Assembly: GCA_963828215.1 (NCBI GenBank)
Contig: CAWHFO010000060.1
Location: 434,001 to 498,000 of the forward strand
From: CAVTJL01 sp963828215
Lineage (GTDB): Bacteria > Pseudomonadota > Alphaproteobacteria > Geminicoccales > Geminicoccaceae
DNA: 64,000 nucleotides
Reading direction: 5' to 3'
A program made the translations under genes and the position numbers. The notes below the pieces were generated by a model. The model worked only from the letters and a program-made list of their open reading frames with translations, was not told where the DNA came from and searched no databases. Positions 56,248 through 64,000 of this stretch are shown piece by piece; position 1 is the stretch's first letter; every line of letters starts with the position of its first letter.

Positions 56248-58081
56248 TCAATAGACGTCGCGCTGGAAGCGGCCCTCGCGCTGCAGGGTCTTCAGATACT
56301 CGGCCGCCTTCTCGCCACTCACGCCCGACGCCTCGGCGACGATCGTCTCAAGCGCCGCCTGGACGTCCGGGGCGAGGTGCTCGGAATCGCCGCACAGATA
56401 GACACGCGCCCCGTCCTGGAGCCAGCGATAGAGCTCGGCCCCGCGCTCGAGCAGGCGATGCTGAACGTAGATCTTCTCCGCCTGATCCCGCGAGAAGGCG
56501 AGATCGATGCGGCCCAGCGTCCCGTCCTTCAGCCAGCGCTGCCATTCGAGCTGGTAGAGAAAATCGGTGCGGAAGTTGCGGTCGCCGAAGAAGAGCCAGC
56601 TTTTTCCCGTCGCGCCCCGCTCCTCGCGCTCCTGCATGAAGGCGCGGTAGGGCGCGATGCCGGTGCCGGCACCGATCATCACGATCGGCGTGGCGGGATC
56701 GGCCGGCAGGCGGAAATGCGGATTGGCCTGGACATAGACCGGCAGGGTGGCGTCGGGCACGGCATGCGCGGCGAGCCAGCCGGAGGCGACGCCGGTGCGC
56801 TCGCGGCCGTGGGTCGCGTAGCGCACGATCGAGACGCAGAGATGCGCCTCCTCGGGCGCCGCGGCGAGGCTGGAGGCGATCGAGTAGAGCCGCGGCTGCA
56901 GCTTGCGCAGCGGCGCCACCAGCTCGGCACCCTTGAGGCCCCTGACCGGGAAGTCGGTCACGAGATCGATGAGCTGGCGCCCGTCGGCGTAGCCGCGCCA
57001 GGCGCCGTCGTCGCGCTTCAGGAGCTTGCGCAGCTTCTTCGACTGGCTGAGATCCGCCCAGCCGGCGATGGAGCGCGAGGTCAGGGCGGTGATCTCGAAG
57101 GTCTCGGTGAGGGCGCGGCGCAGCGGCAGGCCGCCCGCCGCGGCGATCGGCTCCTCGGCGTCGAGGCCCAGGCTGCCGATCAGCTCCTCGACCAGCCGCG
57201 GATCGTTCTGCGGCACCACGCCCAGCGCATCGCCCGGCTCGTAGACGAGGCCCGAGCCCTCCAGCGCGATCTCGACGTGCCGGGTCTCCTTGCTGGAGCC
57301 CCGGCCGGTGATCGCCTGGTTCTCGAGGACCGGCGCCAGGAAGGGATTGGCGCGGTCGTGGACGAGGGGAGCGGCCGTCTGCCGGCCGGGCAGAACGAGA
57401 CGCGTGACCTTGTCGTCGACCGCCGGCGCCTCGATCTCCTCGCCCAGCCGCCCGAGGACCGTCTCGGACCAGGCGGCGGCATCGGTCTCGAAATCGACGT
57501 CGCAGTCGATCCGCGCGGCGAGGCGCGTAGCCCCCAGCTCCTCGAGCCGCCGGTCGGTCTCCTGCGCGGTCTTGCAGAAATGCTCGTAGGTCGAATTCGC
57601 CGAGCCCGAGCACCGCGAAGCGGGTGCGCTCCAGCCGCGGCGCCCTGCGCCCGAACAGGAACTCGTAGAAGCCCGCGGCCGGCTCGGGCGGATCGCCCTC
57701 GCCGTGCGTGCTCGTGATCAGGACGAGAAAGCGCTCGTCCTTGAGCTCCTTGAGCTTGTAATCGGCGGCATCGATCACGCGGTTGACGAGCCCCTGCTCG
57801 CGCAGCCTTTCGCCGAGCTGGCGGGCGAGCCTGCCGGCATTGCCGGTCTCGGAGGCGAACAGCACCGTGACGCGCTCATCGGTCGCAGCCACCGGCGCCG
57901 GCGCTATCGACGGCCGCGGGCGGGCGCCGAAGCCGGCGAGGTAGCCGCTGACCCAGATGGCCTGCTCGGCGCTCAGCCCGGCGGCCAGCCGCTCGAGCTG
58001 ACCGGTCTGGTCGGGCGTCAGCAGCCACGCCGGTCCCGCCGCCGCGGCCGTGGGCCATGCTTTCGTCTCGGCTTGGATCAT
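56248..58081 (-). CDS. cysJ: sulfite reductase flavoprotein alpha subunit, one frame break
   Basis: About 610 residues. The FMN (flavodoxin) domain has VTVLFASETGNAGRLARQLG and LITSTHGEGDPPEPAAGFYE. After a break near 57592-57602, where restoring the frame gives GLGNSTYEHFCKTAQE, the FAD/NADPH reductase part follows: RHVEIALEGSGLVYEPGDAL, RKLQPRLYSIASSLAA (FAD RxYS motif), IVMIGAGTGIAPYRAFMQER (NADPH) and a C-terminal RFQRDVY, where the aromatic end stacks on FAD. It delivers electrons to CysI, which it precedes. The ATG is at 58081. Confidence 0.9.
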
Positions 58082-58131
58082 CGGTCGGACCTGCTCTTCA
58101 GCTGGGAGGCGCCGTCAGCCATCCCGGAAGA

Positions 58132-58160
58132 TAATCAGACCCGCCTATTTCACAAGACAA
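58132..58160 (-). promoter_or_regulatory. putative cysJI promoter
   Basis: Minus strand TTGTCT and TGATTA separated by 17 bases, 50 bp upstream of the cysJ start, within an AT-rich stretch (58130-58200) that stands out from its surroundings. Confidence 0.35.
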
Positions 58161-58210
58161 AACGTATAGAGAATCTTTTCTACATCTTGATGGTGATATT
58201 TAGGCTGAAA

Positions 58211-58242
58211 CGGGATCGGCCAGCCTCGCCGGGCCGATCCCG
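58211..58242 (-). terminator. rho-independent-type terminator after the CMD gene
   Basis: CGGGATCGGCC and GGCCGATCCCG form a perfect 11-base stem with a ten-base loop, 20 bp past the CMD stop. On the minus strand it is followed by TTTCAGCC, a short T-run. It separates the CMD gene from cysJI. Confidence 0.55.
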
Positions 58243-58261
58243 TGGGCAGGCAGGGTAGGGC

Positions 58262-58727
58262 CTAGGCGCTGGCAGCGCGCACCGGGGGTATCAGCCGATA
58301 GGCGATGCTGATCCAATTCCAGGCGTTGATCGCCACGATCGCACCCGTCAGATGGGCGAGCTCGACGTCGCTGAATTTGGCGGACGCCTCGGCATGAACC
58401 GCGTCCGGCACATGGCCTTCGGTGACGAGCGTCAGCGCCTCGGTCCAGGCCAGCGCCGCCCGCTCGCGCTCCGTGTAGCAGGGCGCCTCGCGCCAGGCGT
58501 CGAGGAGAAGGAGGCGCTCGTCGCGCTCGCCCAACTTCCTCGCGTCCTTGGAGTGCATGTTGATGCAATAGGCGCAGCCGTTGATCTGCGAGGTACGGAC
58601 CTTGACGAGCTCGACGAGCAGCGGCTCGAGGCCGCTCTCGGCGACCGCTGCGGTGATGTCGAGCAGGGCCTTGCGGACCTTCGGCATGGCCTCGAAGAGA
58701 ACGCTCGGATCGAGTTCGGGGGTGCAT
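58262..58727 (-). CDS. carboxymuconolactone decarboxylase (AhpD-like) family protein, frame break at the N-terminus
   Basis: About 154 residues. The AhpD-type core reads VKVRTSQINGCAYCINMHSK, with a CxxC-x3-H site, then DAWREAPCYTERERAALAWT and HLTGAIVAINAWNWISIAYR. The ATG at 58727 has AAGGAG upstream but leaves the frame after three codons in a run of five C; with four C the protein begins MHPELDPSVLFEAMPKVRKA, as homologues do. Without that, translation could only start at the ATG at 58687. These proteins act in peroxide or thiol defence. The divergent MocR gene probably regulates it. Confidence 0.85.
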
Positions 58728-58838
58728 CGGGGGTCTCCTTCAGAGGTTTGCGCCAGGGGCTTCCTCGCCCTGTCCCTCTGGAGCTAGGCTCGTGATGGCA
58801 TGGGCGGTAGAGCCGAGATTCGTCAGGATGACTGGGCC

Positions 58839-60302
58839 ATGAGGGCACAGGGGGGCGACGGCCTCGCGGGCATCGAGCTGGATCGGAAGGCCGGTGCGCC
58901 AGTCTATCGCCAACTCTATCGGAGCATCCGGGACGCCATTCTCGACGGCCGGCTGCGACCCGGCGCGCGGCTGCCCTCGGCCCGCAGCCTCGCGAGCCTG
59001 CTCGGCGTGGCCCGCGGCACGGTCGACCTCGCCTACGGGCACCTCGCTGCCGAGGGTTACGTGATCGGCCGGGGGGCGGCCGGCACCGTCGTCGACCCGG
59101 ACCTCGATTTGGCGGCCCTGGCGGCTCCGCCTCCGCCGACCGGTCCGATCGGCACGGCGCCCCTCGTCTCGATGAGCCTCCTGCCTTTCCAGATGGGGCT
59201 GCCGGCGCTCGACTGCTTTCCGCGCAAGGCCTGGGCCCGGCTGGCGACGCGCGCGGCCAGGGTTTTGTCGAGCGGGCGGCTGGCCTATCGGCCGACGGCC
59301 GGCGAGCCCGGGCTGAGGCACGAGATCGCCCGCTATCTCGGCATCGCCCGCGGCATCGCCTGCCATGCCGACGAGATCCTGGTGACGGCGGGCTTCCAGG
59401 GCGCTCTCGGCCTGATCGCCCGGGCTCTGCTCCGCCCGGGCGACCCGGTCTGGCTCGAGAACCCGGGCTGGCCCCTGGGGCGGGCGGCGTTGGCCATGGT
59501 GGGCGCCCGGCTGGTGGGCGTGCCGGTCGACGAGAGCGGAATGGTGATCGAGGCCGGCAAGGCGCTGGCACCCGATGCCCGGCTCGCCCTGGTGACGCCC
59601 TCGCAGCAGTTCCCGACCGGCGTGGCGCTGAGCCTCGCCCGACGGCTGGCCCTCCTCGACTGGGCCGCCTCCGCCGGCAGCTGGATCGTCGAGGACGACT
59701 ATGACAGCGAGTTCCGCTATAGCGGCCGGCCGCTGCCCCCGCTCGGGAGCCTGGATCGCCGGGGGCGCGTCCTCTATGTCGGCACCTTCAGCAAGGTCCT
59801 GTTCCCGGGCCTCCGGCTCGCCTATCTCGTGGCGCCGCCCGATCTGGCGGGGCGGCTTCACGAGGTCGCCGAGCTGCTCCAGCCGGGCCCTCCGGCCTCG
59901 GTCCAGGACTGCGTCGCCGCCTTCATGGCGGAGGGCCACTTCGCCCGACACATCCGCCGCATGCGTGCCCTCTATGGCGAGCGGCGCGGGGCGCTGGCGG
60001 CGGCGCTCGAGGCCGCCTGCGGCGATCGGCTGAGCATCGTCCGTCGGGCGGGCGGCATGCACCTCATGACCCGCCTGCCGGAGGGCGCCGACGACGAGGC
60101 CGTAGCGGCCCGGGCCGAGGCCGCGGGGCTGGCCGTCCTTCCGCTCTCCCGTTGCGCCGTGTCGCATCCTGCGGCCCCGGGCCTGCTGCTCGGCTTCACC
60201 AACATCCTGCCCGGCGCCGCACCGCGCGAGGCGGCGAGGCTGGCGGCGGTGCTGGAGGCGGAGGAGAGAGCGGCGGGGCGCCGCCGGGTGCCCAACTTGT
60301 AG
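58839..60302 (+). CDS. MocR/PdxR family regulator (GntR HTH plus aminotransferase-like domain)
   Basis: About 487 residues. Residues 1-85 are a GntR winged HTH (APVYRQLYRSIRDAILDGRL; ARSLASLLGVARGTVDLAYG), followed by a fold-type I aminotransferase-like domain binding PLP: ENPGWPLGRAALAMVGARLV, IVEDDYDSEFRYSGRPLPPL and VLYVGTFSKVLFPGLRLAYL with the PLP Lys. MocR regulators use PLP as effector and usually control the divergent gene, here the CMD gene. ATG 58839 is preferred; 58800 is an alternative. Confidence 0.9.
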   Translation: MRAQGGDGLAGIELDRKAGAPVYRQLYRSIRDAILDGRLRPGARLPSARSLASLLGVARGTVDLAYGHLAAEGYVIGRGAAGTVVDPDLDLAALAAPPPPTGPIGTAPLVSMSLLPFQMGLPALDCFPRKAWARLATRAARVLSSGRLAYRPTAGEPGLRHEIARYLGIARGIACHADEILVTAGFQGALGLIARALLRPGDPVWLENPGWPLGRAALAMVGARLVGVPVDESGMVIEAGKALAPDARLALVTPSQQFPTGVALSLARRLALLDWAASAGSWIVEDDYDSEFRYSGRPLPPLGSLDRRGRVLYVGTFSKVLFPGLRLAYLVAPPDLAGRLHEVAELLQPGPPASVQDCVAAFMAEGHFARHIRRMRALYGERRGALAAALEAACGDRLSIVRRAGGMHLMTRLPEGADDEAVAARAEAAGLAVLPLSRCAVSHPAAPGLLLGFTNILPGAAPREAARLAAVLEAEERAAGRRRVPNL

Positions 60303-60333
60303 GCTCAGGCGCCATCTGCTAAACCCTGCGCGC

Positions 60334-63174
<2,841 letters not shown>

Positions 63175-63301
63175 CGCCAGATCCTGGGCATCTGTTGCAG
63201 CGCAGCATCGTCAGGCCGGCCCGGAGGCGCTATCATCCCCCGTGCGCCGGACGCCGGGCCCGTCGGCCGTGGTTCCGGGCCGGCGCAGCGGAAACAGGGC
63301 C

Positions 63302-63817
63302 ATGGCACGGAACCGCATCGGTGTGTATCCGGGCACGTTCGACCCGATCCACAACGGTCATGTCGACGTCATCCGGCGGGCGACCCTGCTCGTCGACAAG
63401 CTCATCGTCGCGGTCGCGATCAATGCCGGCAAGGACCCGCTCTTCAGCCTCGACGAGCGGGTCCGGATGGTCGAGACGGACCTCAATGCCCTCAATGCCG
63501 GCAACGCCATGAACGGTGCCGTCGTCGAGGTCCTGCCGTTCGAGACCCTGCTGATGCGGTTCGCCGCCGACCAGGGGGCGGACCTCGTCATCCGCGGCCT
63601 GAGGGCCGTCTCCGACTTCGAGTACGAGTTCCAGATGGCGCTCAACAACAAGCGGCTCCATCCCAAGCTCGAGACGGTCTTCCTCATGGCCTCGGAGAGC
63701 GCCCAGTTCATCTCCTCGCGCTTCGTCAAGGAGATCGATCATCTGGGCGGCGACGTCTCCAGCATGGTCTCGCGCCACGTCCTGGATCAGCTCGACCGCA
63801 AGCACCGCCGCGGCTGA
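63302..63817 (+). CDS. coaD: phosphopantetheine adenylyltransferase
   Basis: A 171-residue nucleotidyltransferase for the fourth step of coenzyme A synthesis. It starts ARNRIGVYPGTFDPIHNGH with the TxxH motif region (TFDPIHNGH), followed by DLVIRGLRAVSDFEYEFQMA and SESAQFISSRFVKEIDHLGG (the ISSxxVKE motif). ATG 63302 begins at the family's usual first residue; an earlier in-frame start at 63242 adds unrelated residues. It follows gyrA by 127 bp, an order I associate with alphaproteobacteria. Confidence 0.95.
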   Translation: MARNRIGVYPGTFDPIHNGHVDVIRRATLLVDKLIVAVAINAGKDPLFSLDERVRMVETDLNALNAGNAMNGAVVEVLPFETLLMRFAADQGADLVIRGLRAVSDFEYEFQMALNNKRLHPKLETVFLMASESAQFISSRFVKEIDHLGGDVSSMVSRHVLDQLDRKHRRG

Positions 63818-63829
63818 GCCCTGGGGTCC

Positions 63830-64000
63830 TCAGCCGGCCTCTCCCGCCGCCAGCAGCCCGGCCGTCCGCTCGTCGGTGATGAGCCGGTTCACATAGCCCC
63901 CGCGCAGCACGCCGCCGATGATCGGCACCTTCTCGACCCCGCCCGAGGCCAGGACGCTGATCGGGATGGGCCGGAGGTCGGCGGGCGGCAGCCCGACCAC
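63830..64000 (-). CDS. C-terminal end of a SorC-type sugar-binding transcriptional regulator (partial)
   Basis: The last 56 residues of a gene that enters from the right edge: VVGLPPADLRPIPISVLASG, GVEKVPIIGGVLRGGYVNRL, ITDERTAGLLAAGEAG, then TGA at 63830. The pattern VxAxSGGxxKxxAIxGALRGGYxNxLITDExTAxxLL is the end of the SorC/DeoR-type effector domain that binds a phosphorylated sugar. The DNA-binding part is outside the window. It is convergent with coaD. Confidence 0.75.
   Translation of the reverse strand: MVGLPPADLRPIPISVLASGGVEKVPIIGGVLRGGYVNRLITDERTAGLLAAGEAG

Overview
The window is 64 kb of very GC-rich DNA (about 70% by eye) from a bacterium, most likely an alphaproteobacterium of the Rhodospirillales or a nearby order. 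The basis is the ubiD, ETF-QO, GcvA-type LysR and Mo-hydroxylase gene types, the gyrA-coaD adjacency and the codon use; the family-level placement is a guess. No rRNA, tRNA, CRISPR array, complete insertion sequence or prophage was seen.

Layout. 0-7 kb: end of a GGDEF-EAL protein, an MFS permease, a thioredoxin-fold protein, and a ubiD / inositol-phosphatase-like / DUF188 run. 7.4-13.7 kb (minus): a tightly packed series tusA, MoeA/MobA-like fusion, sufS, sufU, kynB, kynU, kynA, joining sulfur and Mo-cofactor handling to kynurenine catabolism. 14-25 kb: a form II (AYRGAGR) aerobic CO-dehydrogenase-like locus on the minus strand (coxG, coxS, coxL, coxM; coxD, coxE, two XdhC halves). It is split by a plus-strand tandem pair of unusual VanZ-domain membrane proteins. 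25-31 kb: a HAD-IIA phosphatase and a lactonase, then an mde-type methionine catabolism locus (Lrp regulator, methionine gamma-lyase, 2-oxobutyrate dehydrogenase E1). 31.3-36 kb: an accessory and decaying stretch with an AT-rich segment, small hypothetical and lipoprotein genes, an AbrB/AT-hook protein, and remnants of AraC, OsmC and TMEM175 genes. 36-45.4 kb: a SAF-domain oxidoreductase, a VapBC/FitAB-type toxin-antitoxin pair with a palindromic operator, a GntR-PhyH pair divergent from an amidase / EamA / ABM-dehydrogenase-fusion operon, map, and a LysR regulator. 46-54.4 kb: a class III cyclase with TPRs, cysK, a tyrosine phosphatase, ETF-QO, a TMEM43 protein, an AlkA-like glycosylase, an MntA-HepT type VII toxin-antitoxin pair and a DUF3891 gene. 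54.5-64 kb: cysJI, a carboxymuconolactone-decarboxylase-like gene with its MocR regulator, gyrA, coaD and the end of a SorC-type regulator.

A dominant property is the number of single-base frame breaks in otherwise well-conserved genes: at least 19, in kynB, coxD, coxL (2), the second VanZ gene, a lipoprotein, the amidase (2), the cyclase, a phosphatase, ETF-QO (2), TMEM43, hepT (3), DUF3891, cysJ and the CMD gene. Several fall in short runs of C or G. The simplest reading is residual indel error in the assembly, so these are annotated as genes with frame breaks. True decay is argued only where large parts are missing (AraC, OsmC, TMEM175 and GST remnants).

The most unusual items are the tandem signal-anchor/beta-sandwich/VanZ pair inside the cox locus, the ABM-D-2-hydroxyacid-dehydrogenase fusion, and the sulfur-carrier/Moco/kynurenine operon. 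No complete new defence or mobile system could be identified.
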